Made by a program: the position numbers and the translations under genes. Shown piece by piece: positions 7,257-14,772 of a stretch of DNA of 64,000 nt. The notes under the pieces were generated by a model, which ran no database searches, was not told the origin of the DNA, and was given only the letters and a program-made list of their open reading frames with translations. Every line of letters begins with the position of its first letter. Within the stretch, counting starts at the first letter, position 1. The DNA is taken from IMG/VR virus record IMGVR_UViG_3300031963_008158, positions 51,662-115,661 of that record, one strand, 5' to 3'. The stretch comes from a virus.

Positions 7257-8381
7257 ATGTTAAAAATAGTTGAAAAGTTAAATAGAGATGGGTTAGAAAA
7301 AACCGTATCTGATTTAGAGTTAAAACATAAGTTATACTATGATAAAGTCATATTAAAGTATGACCAATTATCATCACCAGTAATAATGGCTTTGGAAGAA
7401 GTTCAAGAATGTCGTGGATTAATTCTCGAATTAGACACATGGAAAGTTATTGGTATGGCTTTTAAAAAATTCTTTAATCATAGTGAAACTAATGCTCATA
7501 CAATTAATTGGAATACCGCAAGAATCCTTGAGAAGTGTGATGGTTCTTTAATTAATTTACACTACGATTGGAATAAAGATAAGTGGTTTGCTGCAACAAC
7601 AGGAACTGCTGAAGGTGAAGGGAATGTTAATGGAATGTTAGATTTAACATTTAATCAACTGTTTTGGAATACAGCTTCAAAATATGGTTTAACTGAAAAT
7701 AAATTAACAAAAGGTTTTAGTTATGTTTTTGAATTAATGACACCTTATAATATTGTTGTTAAACCACATTCTGAATCTTCACTAACATTATTAACAATAA
7801 GGGATTTAAAGACCTTAAACGAATTATCTTACAATGATGTAATGGAAGTATCAAAACAAATAAATATCCCTGTGGTGACTGAATATGACCTAAATAAGAA
7901 CATAGATTCTTTGGTTAAGACTTTTGAAAATATGCCATTTTCAGAAGAGGGGTATGTTATTGTTGATAATGATTTTAACAGAGTTAAATTAAAGAATCCT
8001 GAATATGTTTTGGTTCACCATTTAAAAGATAAATTATCTTTTTATAATATATTGGGGATAATAAAGAATAATGAAGTTGAAGAATTCATATCAACATTCA
8101 AAGAACGTGAAAATGAGATACTTGAACTAAGAGAAAAGTATTATGGGTTAATACGTGCGTTAAATCATTATTGGTATGTTTTATATGAATTTAAACCTAA
8201 GAACAACACAAAAGAAGAACGTAAAAATTACGCCACAAATGTATTTAAAGTTTGTTCAGAGAATAATTTAATGTTATTTTCAAATATGTTTTTCTCTTTG
8301 ATTGACGGTAAAACACCATCACCAGAAGAATACCTTAAAGACTTTGATAACAAGAGGTTATACGAACATTTAAAAAAATGA
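7257..8381 (+). CDS. rnlA: RNA ligase 1 family (T4 RnlA-like)
   Basis: Nucleotidyltransferase motifs appear in order: upstream ECRGLILEL, motif I EKCDGSLI with the adenylated lysine at ~97, motif IIIa FELMTPYNIVV, motif IV EEGYVIV and motif V RVKLKNPEYV. Length (374 aa) matches T4 RnlA, which re-joins tRNA broken in the anticodon loop by host nucleases. It works after end healing, plausibly by the enzyme at 5980. Its 3' end overlaps the next gene by ATGA. Confidence 0.9.
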   Translation: MLKIVEKLNRDGLEKTVSDLELKHKLYYDKVILKYDQLSSPVIMALEEVQECRGLILELDTWKVIGMAFKKFFNHSETNAHTINWNTARILEKCDGSLINLHYDWNKDKWFAATTGTAEGEGNVNGMLDLTFNQLFWNTASKYGLTENKLTKGFSYVFELMTPYNIVVKPHSESSLTLLTIRDLKTLNELSYNDVMEVSKQINIPVVTEYDLNKNIDSLVKTFENMPFSEEGYVIVDNDFNRVKLKNPEYVLVHHLKDKLSFYNILGIIKNNEVEEFISTFKERENEILELREKYYGLIRALNHYWYVLYEFKPKNNTKEERKNYATNVFKVCSENNLMLFSNMFFSLIDGKTPSPEEYLKDFDNKRLYEHLKK

Positions 8382-8623
8382 AAACTATAAAAGAACTTAG
8401 AAATATTGGTCTAAAAGTTGAAGAAGCTTGCTCAAGCGTAAAGTACTTTAAACAATTAAATATTGATTGGGATGTTTTCTTAGAAACAAGAGGTAAGAAC
8501 TTACAGCGTGATTTTGTTTGGGATTTAAATCAAAAACGTGAATTAATATGGTCTGTGTTGATTGGTAGACATATTCCACATATGGCTTTAATAAACACTA
8601 TAGATGAACTACCCATTGGCTAA
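8378..8623 (+). pseudogene. DUF262-like gene, truncated by TnpB element
   Basis: The first ~76 residues match the start of DUF262/GmrS-type proteins: LQRDFVWDLNQKRELIWSVLIGRHIP, the ParB-like pocket region, then MALINTIDE. The reading frame then runs into the element's hairpin at 8612 and stops after LPIG, losing the catalytic remainder. It overlaps the RNA ligase by ATGA, so the original gene was translationally coupled. Intact relatives include restriction-like and anti-restriction proteins; the fragment is unlikely to be active. Confidence 0.7.
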
Positions 8624-8634
8624 AGACCAATGGG
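8612..8634. repeat. Subterminal hairpin at the tnpB 3' side
   Basis: CCCATTGG / CCAATGGG perfect 8-bp stem around CTAAAGA. It overlaps the last codons and stop of tnpB; in this family the same region encodes the 3' part of the omega (guide) RNA. Confidence 0.75.
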
Positions 8635-9819
8635 TTTCTTAACAATATTGTTAAGAATTTTAGACGTTTCACCGATTGTGCCAACGGATGTTGGTCTTAT
8701 TTCATCTCCACGTCTGTAATCGTCAGTTCCTGACGATAATATCTTATTTCCTTCTTTAAGGATATTTATGCTTGCGTTTAAATATCTATCTAATTTAGTA
8801 TTACATGATGGGCAAACCCATTCTCTAATATTTAATTTTAAATTTTGATTAATATAACCACAACAATTACATGTTTTACTACTAGGAAAAAACCTATCTA
8901 TGTTAACTATTTTTTTATCATTCCATTCAGATTTATAACGTAACATTGTTACAAATTTTCCCCATGAAACATCTAAAATATGTTTAGATAATTTATGATT
9001 TTTAACCATACCCTTAATATTTAAATCTTCCAATACAATTAAATCATATTTTTTAATTAAATCTGTGGATATTTTATGTAGATTATCTATTCTAGAATTG
9101 GTTATCTTCTTATGAATAGTGGCCACTTTTAATTTTTGTTTATTATATCTGTTACTACCTTTTATTTTTCTGCTTAAATGTTGTTGATGTTCTTTAAGTT
9201 TTTTAGCGTATGTTTTTGTGTATCTATTATTTTTATATTTATAACCATCAGATGTTATAACAAACTCTTTAATACCTAAATCAATACCAACAGATTTGTT
9301 AGTTTTTGGTAATTTATTATGTTCAGTTTCAACCAAAATAGATACAAAATATTCATTTGTTGGTGTTTTTGAAATAGTACATTGTTTAATTAAACCATTA
9401 AATTTTCTATCTATAATGACTTTAATAGGGTCTTTAAATTTAGGTATAGATAATTCATTTTTATTTAATTTAACAAATTGAGGTATTGTAAAACTATTTT
9501 TATCGTGTTTAGATTTAAATTTAGGAAAACCTTTTTTGAATCTAAAAAAATTCTTATAAGCTGTTTCTAAATTTTTTAATGAATCCTGTAATGATTGTGA
9601 ATTAATTTCTTTTAACCATGAATAATTATCTTGTTTTTTTAATTCAGTTAATGATTTAGCGTTATCATAATAATTAATTGAGTTTTTGTTTGTTTCATAT
9701 TCATGTTTTCTTTCATTTAAAAAATAATTATATATAAACCTAATTGAACCAAAGTGTTTATTCAATAAAACAATTTGTTCATTAGTTGGTTTAAGTTTAT
9801 ATTTATATGATTTTAACAT
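8620..9819 (-). CDS. tnpB: TnpB RNA-guided nuclease
   Basis: At 399 aa it has the usual TnpB length. RuvC residues are visible as GIDLGIKEF (Asp), VLEDLNIKGM (Glu) and a final DRYLNASINIL (Asp), with a zinc ribbon CNCCG...CPSC between the last two. The N-terminal MLKSYKYKLKPT and the FRFKKGFPKFKSKH segment are also typical. TnpB cuts DNA using an omega RNA made from its own 3' end and promotes element retention. The guide here would copy the DUF262 side of the right junction. All catalytic residues appear intact. Confidence 0.93.
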   Translation of the reverse strand: MLKSYKYKLKPTNEQIVLLNKHFGSIRFIYNYFLNERKHEYETNKNSINYYDNAKSLTELKKQDNYSWLKEINSQSLQDSLKNLETAYKNFFRFKKGFPKFKSKHDKNSFTIPQFVKLNKNELSIPKFKDPIKVIIDRKFNGLIKQCTISKTPTNEYFVSILVETEHNKLPKTNKSVGIDLGIKEFVITSDGYKYKNNRYTKTYAKKLKEHQQHLSRKIKGSNRYNKQKLKVATIHKKITNSRIDNLHKISTDLIKKYDLIVLEDLNIKGMVKNHKLSKHILDVSWGKFVTMLRYKSEWNDKKIVNIDRFFPSSKTCNCCGYINQNLKLNIREWVCPSCNTKLDRYLNASINILKEGNKILSSGTDDYRRGDEIRPTSVGTIGETSKILNNIVKKPIGL

Positions 9820-9944
9820 TATTTATCAGATTAACTCTATATATGATAAATATATGATAATATTAAAAAAGACATATTTTAAGAAAAAAAAATATTTATT
9901 TGTTTATTTGTTTATTTATTTGTATTTTTGTAGTGCTTATATCA

Positions 9945-9963
9945 CATAAGCTAAAGACTTATG
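9945..9963. repeat. Subterminal hairpin at the tnpB 5' side
   Basis: CATAAG / CTTATG 6-bp stem around the same CTAAAGA loop as the other end, both followed by GGGTTT. Confidence 0.7.
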
Positions 9964-9970
9964 GGTTTTA

Positions 9971-10036
9971 CGCATTCAATATAAAAGAGATTTTCCAAAT
10001 GAAAATTTTTGGATAGAAGAAATAAATATATCTTAA
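9971..10036 (+). pseudogene. Possible 3' remnant of the interrupted gene
   Basis: Just outside the left hairpin a short open frame reads RIQYKRDFPNENFWIEE then a TAA, looking like the tail of a larger protein with no start. It may be what remains of the DUF262-type gene after insertion and deletion. Only its position supports this. Confidence 0.25.
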
Positions 10037-10062
10037 TTTTAATCCTATAATAAAAAAAATAT

Positions 10063-10093
10063 TTGCACATTAAAAAACTTTTTAGTAACTTTG
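10063..10093 (+). promoter_or_regulatory. Bacteroidota-type promoter
   Basis: TTG at 10063-10065, 20-base spacer, TAACTTTG at 10086-10093; a 16-base A-rich leader precedes the ATG at 10110. Confidence 0.7.
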
Positions 10094-10109
10094 TAAAAAA
10101 AAAAGAAAT

Positions 10110-11381
10110 ATGATAAAACCAGTTGAAATTGTTGAAGTAAATAAAATCATTCCTGTATACAAGAATGGTGAAGAGGCTAATAGTATCCAAGTAATCAACT
10201 TTAAGTTTAAGAATGGTGATGAATGTGGGTACAATGTCATTGCACAAAAAGGGTTATATGAAATAGGGTCAAAAGCCTGTTATATTCAACCTGATTATTG
10301 CTTATCAGACATTGGATTATTCAATAGTTTTACAATGCCAGATAATGACCCTAAGAAAAGCAGGTTAGGTAAAAACAATAGGGTTAGGGCAATTAAATTT
10401 AATTTCTCATTTGCTGAATCAACAGACCCTATCTATTCTTTTGGTGTTTTATTACCAAAGAGTGAAGTTGATTCATTTATTGGTAAAGATTCAGATACTG
10501 ATGATATAACAGAAATTCTTGGTATTACAAAATATGAAGAACCTGAAACAGCTGGTTCTGGTTTGATTGCTGGTGATTTCCCATCTTTCTTATATAAAAC
10601 GGATGAAGAAAATTATTCAAACCTTAAATCAAGGGTTATGAAGTTATGTGATGGTAACACAGTGTTTGGTGTTACAATTAAACATGATGGTTCATCACAC
10701 ACGACATATTTTAAACTTATTGATGGTGAATATAAGGTTGGTGTGTGTTCAAGAAGTTTAGAGAAAAAACTTGAACAAAAAGCGATTACAAATTATTTTG
10801 ATGCTAATAACAACAATTATCATAAATATATTAACCCAGAAACGAAAGAAAAGGGTTGGTATTGTGATGCGTTAAATGATTTCAGAACAAATGAAGAACT
10901 TGATTCATTAACCCCAATTTTTGTTGATGTAAAAGATTCTTGGGTTGATTTAGCGTATTCAAGTGGTTTAATTGATAAAGGATTAGAATATTGTAAAACA
11001 CATGGTTTGGAATTAGCATTTAGAGGTGAAATTTATGGTCAGGGGTTAAAGGGTTCTGGTAACAAATATAATCCAGATTCTAATAAAAAACAAACACTTA
11101 GAATGTTTGGTATTGATAATTTATCTGAAGGTTTTTCAAAAAGATTAAACTATTCAAGTGAATTTAATCTTGAAACTGTATGTGTCGCTTTAGGTTTGGA
11201 ATACACAAAACCAGAATTGGTTAAACCATCTTCATATGAAGAATTATGTCAGTTTTGTGATTCAATTATTGCAAAAGAAAAAGAACAAGGTAGAGTTATT
11301 GAAGGTGTTGTTATTAGGACACATTTTAGTAATGACTTATCTTGTAAATATATGAACCCAGAATATGATGCTAAGAAATAA
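10110..11381 (+). CDS. RNA ligase, Rnl5/DraRnl (TIGR02306-like) family
   Basis: Motif I is FGVTIKHDGSSHT with the lysine nucleophile at ~194, motif III LAFRGEIYGQG, motif IV IEGVVIR and motif V LSCKYMNPEYDAKK. An N-terminal OB-like region of ~150 residues precedes the ligase domain, as in Deinococcus radiodurans RNA ligase, which seals 3'-OH/5'-phosphate nicks in RNA-containing duplexes. It is a second ligase, unrelated to the RnlA type at 7257. Own promoter; the following small gene starts one base after its stop. Confidence 0.88.
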   Translation: MIKPVEIVEVNKIIPVYKNGEEANSIQVINFKFKNGDECGYNVIAQKGLYEIGSKACYIQPDYCLSDIGLFNSFTMPDNDPKKSRLGKNNRVRAIKFNFSFAESTDPIYSFGVLLPKSEVDSFIGKDSDTDDITEILGITKYEEPETAGSGLIAGDFPSFLYKTDEENYSNLKSRVMKLCDGNTVFGVTIKHDGSSHTTYFKLIDGEYKVGVCSRSLEKKLEQKAITNYFDANNNNYHKYINPETKEKGWYCDALNDFRTNEELDSLTPIFVDVKDSWVDLAYSSGLIDKGLEYCKTHGLELAFRGEIYGQGLKGSGNKYNPDSNKKQTLRMFGIDNLSEGFSKRLNYSSEFNLETVCVALGLEYTKPELVKPSSYEELCQFCDSIIAKEKEQGRVIEGVVIRTHFSNDLSCKYMNPEYDAKK

Positions 11382-11382
11382 T

Positions 11383-11586
11383 ATGGAAATAAATAATGTA
11401 AGGTACAAATTAACAGAAGATGTTTCATTAACTAATGAAATAACTTTAAAGAAAGGTCAAGAGATTGGCGTATTAAATTATGTTGTGTATGTTGATGGTA
11501 ATTTAATACCACCATTGATGCAACAGATGTTTTATGGTTTCATTAAAAACAATCAAAACATATTAAAAGATATATCGAATCTTTAA
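11383..11586 (+). CDS. Hypothetical protein, 67 aa
   Basis: ATG at 11383 directly follows the ligase stop and is preferred over an upstream in-frame ATG inside the ligase. Small beta-rich N-terminus (NNVRYKLTEDV) and helical end; family unknown. Confidence 0.6.
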   Translation: MEINNVRYKLTEDVSLTNEITLKKGQEIGVLNYVVYVDGNLIPPLMQQMFYGFIKNNQNILKDISNL

Positions 11587-11733
11587 TTATTTGCCTTGGC
11601 CTCGATATCTTTTTAAATAATTTTTAGTTTTTTTGCCTCTACTTGCTTTGCTTTTAGCGTGAATTCCTTTTCTGCGAACCCTTGGTTTGGTTAATAATGA
11701 TGAAGAACCTGAAGATTTAATTTGTTTTCCCAT
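11587..11733 (-). CDS. Small, highly basic protein, 48 aa
   Basis: Minus-strand ATG-to-TAA frame abutting the previous gene tail to tail. About one third Lys/Arg, with Ser and Gly: begins MGKQIKSSGSSSLLTKPRVR and ends NYLKRYRGQGK. It has a candidate late motif upstream. Composition fits a nucleic-acid-binding or head-internal phage peptide; function unknown. Confidence 0.6.
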   Translation of the reverse strand: MGKQIKSSGSSSLLTKPRVRRKGIHAKSKASRGKKTKNYLKRYRGQGK

Positions 11734-11745
11734 TTATATTTTTTT

Positions 11746-11756
11746 TAATATAAATA
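11746..11756 (-). promoter_or_regulatory. Candidate late promoter motif (minus strand)
   Basis: Read on the minus strand this is TATTTATATTA followed by an A-run, about 12 bases before the start of the basic protein. Confidence 0.4.
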
Positions 11757-11775
11757 GTGATAACATTAAAAAAAA

Positions 11776-12099
11776 TTAAATTAAATTAACTTTTTCGTTA
11801 TATGAATTAATAATTTCATCATATTCTTTACAGGTTATGGTGAAATTATTAATTTCTTCATTAGTTAATTGGAACCATTCGTTATTAGCTTCAGTTTTTT
11901 GGCTATAGAATTTTCCATGTAACCATTTTTCAAGAAGTTTATAATTTTTAGTTTCGAATGTTTTCAATAATGATATATTATTTGAATTACCAGTTTGCAA
12001 AGATTTAACTCTTTTTTCTGGATTGTTTTTTGTAAAACCTATTTTGCATCTTTCGTTACCAAAAGCATCGACTTCAAGAATTAAATAAATGTATCCCAT
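11776..12099 (-). CDS. GIY-YIG-type protein, T5orf172/Mug113-like
   Basis: MGYIYLILE then CKIGFTKNNPEKRVKSLQTGN and a later LLEKWLHGKF...NEWFQL match the T5orf172/Mug113 subfamily of GIY-YIG folds: GYIYLI for GIY, KIGFT for YIG, Arg in KRVKSLQT and Glu/Lys in the helix. At 107 aa it is the domain alone. These are usually small nucleases of unknown role. Minus strand, in tandem with the basic protein. Confidence 0.75.
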   Translation of the reverse strand: MGYIYLILEVDAFGNERCKIGFTKNNPEKRVKSLQTGNSNNISLLKTFETKNYKLLEKWLHGKFYSQKTEANNEWFQLTNEEINNFTITCKEYDEIINSYNEKVNLI

Positions 12100-12159
12100 G
12101 TATTATTTTAATTAAACTTAATTGACAAAAAAGTAAATGGTCATATATTTAAAGTAAAT

Positions 12160-12342
12160 ATGGTAAAGGTAAGATTCGAAAAATATTGTAAAAATGAGGT
12201 ATTTAAATGGTTATTTAAAATCAAGAAATTTAATTTATTTAAAGGTTTTGAAATAACCATATTTGGTTTGAATATATCAGTTATTGAGAAAGAATTCTTC
12301 AATAAGATTGGCACAATTTCTTTTTGTAGTTTCGTTTTTTAA
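12160..12342 (+). CDS. Hypothetical basic protein, 60 aa
   Basis: Short ATG frame rich in Lys, Phe and Ile, ending in a hydrophobic FCSFVF. TATATTTA at ~12143-12150 with TTG 20 bases before resembles a weak promoter. It may be a real small gene or a spurious frame between divergent units. Confidence 0.4.
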   Translation: MVKVRFEKYCKNEVFKWLFKIKKFNLFKGFEITIFGLNISVIEKEFFNKIGTISFCSFVF

Positions 12343-12344
12343 GA

Positions 12345-12359
12345 TATTTATATATTAAA
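12345..12359 (+). promoter_or_regulatory. Candidate late promoter motif
   Basis: TATTTATATATTAAA, seven bases before the ATG at 12366; nearly identical to the copy at 5195. Confidence 0.5.
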
Positions 12360-12365
12360 AATTAT

Positions 12366-12941
12366 ATGGGGAATAAAAAACTTATTAAAACTATTTTAAT
12401 GGAGTATTTAAATGAAAATGATAAAACAATTAATGATTTTTATCATGAAAACGGGATAAATCCAGATGAGTTAAGTTATCTTGGTAGCGGTGATTTTGGT
12501 GAAGCATATTCAATTGGTGATGATGGTAGAGTCTTAAAAAAGACATCATCTAAAAATGAATTTAATTTAGCAAAACAAATGGAAGGTAAAGATATACCTG
12601 TACTAAACTCATTAGCAAAGATATATAAAACTGATATTATTAATGGACAAATGTTAATTATATTAGAAGAATTAGAAGAAAATTCACGTATTGAAGATTT
12701 GTATTATGAACTACAAAATTATTTAGATGAACAGGGGTTACCAATTCAATACCTTGACTATTTAGATACTGATGAAATTCAAATATCTGATGAATTACAA
12801 TCATTTATGGATGATTTAGATGATATCATTAGAGCATATAGATATTTAGGCGTTGACGCATCTGATATTAGACCAGAGAACATGGGTTATTCAAAAGATG
12901 GTAAATTAAAAGCGTTTGATGTTGATGATAAAAAAAGATAA
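12366..12941 (+). CDS. Protein-kinase-like protein with capsid-targeting-like N-terminus
   Basis: N-terminal MGNKKLIKTILMEYLNEN is an amphipathic helix ending LNE, like the tagged genes at 2395-5218. The rest is a compact kinase fold: glycine loop LGSGDFGEAYSIG, RVLKK lysine, NEFNLAK glutamate helix, hinge ILEELEE, catalytic loop DASDIRPENMGY (equivalent to HRDLKPEN) and FDVDD for DFG. The catalytic Asp, Asn and metal Asp are all visible, so activity is plausible, unlike the protein at 2395. If injected, it could phosphorylate host targets as T7 gp0.7 does. Confidence 0.75.
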   Translation: MGNKKLIKTILMEYLNENDKTINDFYHENGINPDELSYLGSGDFGEAYSIGDDGRVLKKTSSKNEFNLAKQMEGKDIPVLNSLAKIYKTDIINGQMLIILEELEENSRIEDLYYELQNYLDEQGLPIQYLDYLDTDEIQISDELQSFMDDLDDIIRAYRYLGVDASDIRPENMGYSKDGKLKAFDVDDKKR

Positions 12942-12945
12942 AATT

Positions 12946-13146
12946 ATGTTGATACAAAGAGACTTCAACTTAACTAAAACCATAAGTCTTCATTTTGGTG
13001 AAGAAGGTATGTGGTACATCACACCAACAATAGGTTTCCAAAGACTTAATTGGGAAGGTATAAACGATGACAAAGAAATAACACATTTATTTGTTATTAA
13101 ATGGTTAAACGTAAGCGTAGGGGTAGTTAAAAGATACTATAAATAA
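12946..13146 (+). CDS. Hypothetical protein, 66 aa
   Basis: ATG at 12946, four bases after the kinase stop, preferred over one inside the kinase gene. Beta-rich with several aromatic residues; no family recognised. Confidence 0.55.
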   Translation: MLIQRDFNLTKTISLHFGEEGMWYITPTIGFQRLNWEGINDDKEITHLFVIKWLNVSVGVVKRYYK

Positions 13147-13174
13147 ATTTTTTCTTGTTATTTATAGTTTTTTT

Positions 13175-13204
13175 TTGTTTTTTTAAAAATTATTAGTATC
13201 TTTG
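13175..13204 (+). promoter_or_regulatory. Bacteroidota-type promoter
   Basis: TTG at 13175-13177, 19-base spacer, TATCTTTG at 13197-13204; ATG four bases later. Confidence 0.7.
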
Positions 13205-13208
13205 TAAT

Positions 13209-13949
13209 ATGAAATACGGAGAAATAAGAAAAGCATTACTATCTAAGAATTTTAATGTATATGCAATACAAACAGATTCTGTTTTGGATATGGTTCATTT
13301 TCGGAATAACAATATTGAAGGGTCTATAGATATATCTTTTGGCCACAACCCAAAAGAAAAAGATTTCCCAGAAGGAACCGAATTAGATTACCAAAATGGT
13401 GGTGAATTATTAGATAATGTTAAAGTAGAAAATGTTACATTTGAAATAGATAAATCTATAGCTTATTCAACTATGGGTTATTCAAAACCAGAATACCCAT
13501 GTATTGAATTAATTAGAAATGAATTAAAATATTTCCATGTTGTTTTAAATATAATAACTGATGAATATTTTTATTTGAATTACGCTAATAATTATTTTGA
13601 AGAGGTAACAAAATTTAATAAAAAGCTTTTTAAATTAATGCCGATAATGGTAAATAACGGATTAGTTAATCGTGTTATTACATCAACTAGTGGTGATGAA
13701 ACAACATTATATAGAAGTTTCCAAATTGGATATCAATCAAATTACTTTAAAAACGAAGGTATTTATTTTAATTTCAACCCATTAACATTTAAGCATGATT
13801 GTTTTGCCACTATGATTGGTATAGGTAATGATATTGAATTTAATATTAACGTTAGTAAGATTAAATTTGAAGAGATTATTAAAAAAGTAATTAATGGACA
13901 AAAAGAATTTAATCAATTATTAAATAATAAAAAAGAAGTTTCAGCTTAA
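13209..13949 (+). CDS. Hypothetical protein, 246 aa
   Basis: Soluble mixed alpha/beta protein with no motif that I can assign. The N-terminus (MKYGEIRKALLSKNF) is a basic helix and the C-terminus is a Lys/Asn-rich tail. Near-leaderless promoter; monocistronic, since it is followed by the non-coding RNA locus. Confidence 0.65.
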   Translation: MKYGEIRKALLSKNFNVYAIQTDSVLDMVHFRNNNIEGSIDISFGHNPKEKDFPEGTELDYQNGGELLDNVKVENVTFEIDKSIAYSTMGYSKPEYPCIELIRNELKYFHVVLNIITDEYFYLNYANNYFEEVTKFNKKLFKLMPIMVNNGLVNRVITSTSGDETTLYRSFQIGYQSNYFKNEGIYFNFNPLTFKHDCFATMIGIGNDIEFNINVSKIKFEEIIKKVINGQKEFNQLLNNKKEVSA

Positions 13950-13978
13950 TAATAAGAATTCAAATTGAAACTAATAAC

Positions 13979-14104
13979 AGTCAGGTGGCGGAATAGAGCA
14001 GACGCTAAGTAAATGGGACTAGAAGAAGTTGCTGGTAAAACCGATAAAATACATTCCCAAGTTTTGCAACATTATTCATACAGGTTCGAATCCTGTCCTG
14101 ACTA
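13979..14104 (+). ncRNA. tRNA-like element A with oversized centre
   Basis: A 7-bp acceptor stem (AGTCAGG with CCTGACT), a GCG/CGC D-stem and a perfect T-arm (ACAGG-TTCGAAT-CCTGT) are clear. The middle is ~70 bases instead of the usual ~30-45, and I cannot place a canonical anticodon arm. A TGGGA/TCCCA pairing encloses ~36 bases. It may be a tRNA with an intervening sequence, a degenerate tRNA, or part of a larger RNA. Confidence 0.5.
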
Positions 14105-14332
14105 CACGTTCCGACTAATCAACGGATAGTATGCCTTATACGATGAGAAATGGTGTGATAACCATAGAGGATTGATAATAGGACAAGATTCTATTCAGAT
14201 TGACTATCTGCTCCGAAAGAGTGTACTAGTAGTGATTCACTCAATAGTTTATTCCTAACTTGATGATTGCCTAACTGGTGGAGTCAAGGACAGCCTCGGC
14301 ACTTGTAAGTTGGATAAAATAGAGTGCTAAAT
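14105..14332 (+). ncRNA. Probable structured RNA between tRNA-like elements
   Basis: No open frame of note and visibly richer in G and C than its surroundings. Several hairpins can be read: ATGGT/ACCAT (14150-14165), CAGAT/ATCTG (14196-14210), GAGTG/CACTC (14219-14242), and a long-range CTAACTT/AAGTTGG pair near the 3' end. This signals a folded RNA in an AT-rich genome. Family unknown. Confidence 0.45.
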
Positions 14333-14478
14333 AGTCAGGTGGCGAAATTGGTAGACGCTACGCAATTATACTTACGAGTAAATTACCAACATAAATCCAA
14401 AGTAGGTTGCGCAGAAACGCTTTGGTAAAGGTAAGTTGATAAAAGGTTTACATACAGGTTCGAATCCTGTCCTGACTG
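14333..14478 (+). ncRNA. tRNA-like element B (Leu-like D-arm) with oversized centre
   Basis: Acceptor and T-arms are identical to element A. The D-arm GCGAAATTGGTAGACGC is what bacterial tRNA-Leu carries. Between D- and T-arms lie ~95 bases with pairings such as CGCAA/TTGCG, ACTTAC/GTAAGT and GTAAA/TTTAC, far too long for a class II tRNA. No 3' CCA is encoded. Not assignable to an amino acid. Confidence 0.5.
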
Positions 14479-14492
14479 CTAAAAAATAAATT

Positions 14493-14522
14493 TTGTTTTA
14501 TAATTTTTTATTAGTATCTTTG
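14493..14522 (+). promoter_or_regulatory. Bacteroidota-type promoter
   Basis: TTG at 14493-14495, 19-base spacer, TATCTTTG at 14515-14522; ATG four bases later. It would drive the small-gene cluster that follows. Confidence 0.7.
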
Positions 14523-14526
14523 TATT

Positions 14527-14772
14527 ATGAAAAATAAACAAACAGGTTTAGATTTTTTATTAGAAAACTTACCTAAAAGATTTTCTAACGCTTTGAAAAC
14601 GGATTCTATGGATTTGATTGAACAAGCGTATAAAATACAAAGGCAAGAGATGATTGAAATGGCACATAAAATGCAAATAATAAGAGATGTTGATTCAGAT
14701 GGAAATGTTTTTTATGTTTTTGAACCAGTAGAATATTATGAACAAACATATGGGAAAGAAAATAACAGTTGA
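14527..14772 (+). CDS. Hypothetical protein, 81 aa
   Basis: Helical protein with TGLDFLLENLP at the front and PVEYYEQTYG at the end. The same layout (xxWLxEKL ... YYEEIYG) recurs in the gene at 23510, so these are distant paralogues bracketing the small-gene cluster. Near-leaderless start; overlaps the next gene. Confidence 0.65.
   Translation: MKNKQTGLDFLLENLPKRFSNALKTDSMDLIEQAYKIQRQEMIEMAHKMQIIRDVDSDGNVFYVFEPVEYYEQTYGKENNS

Larger units (their letters stand above)
8612..9963 (-). mobile_element. IS200/IS605-family element carrying only tnpB
   Basis: A tnpB gene is flanked by two subterminal hairpins that share the loop CTAAAGA (8612-8634 and 9945-9963), the arrangement TnpA Y1 transposases recognise. 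No tnpA is present, so the element is non-autonomous. Exact ends are not determined. Between the tnpB start and the left hairpin (9820-9944) I see only AT-rich sequence with a TTTATTTG-like simple repeat. Confidence 0.75.

Noticed and set aside
8378-8623. Complete 81-aa gene
   Set aside because: Its last codons come from the transposon hairpin and the DUF262-type sequence is cut short.
9951-10247. Minus-strand 98-aa ORF across the RNA ligase promoter
   Set aside because: It overlaps the promoter and the start of a clear RNA ligase and is a Phe/Tyr-rich AT artefact.
14270-14320. tRNA-Thr anticodon arm around CACTTGTAAGT
   Set aside because: The flanking bases do not form a five-base stem and no matching acceptor or T-arm surrounds it.
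13979-14478. tmRNA gene
   Set aside because: Both ends have D-stems and normal T-arms, and I see no resume codon with an Ala-rich tag ending in AA before a stop, nor the typical GG...TTCGAC start.
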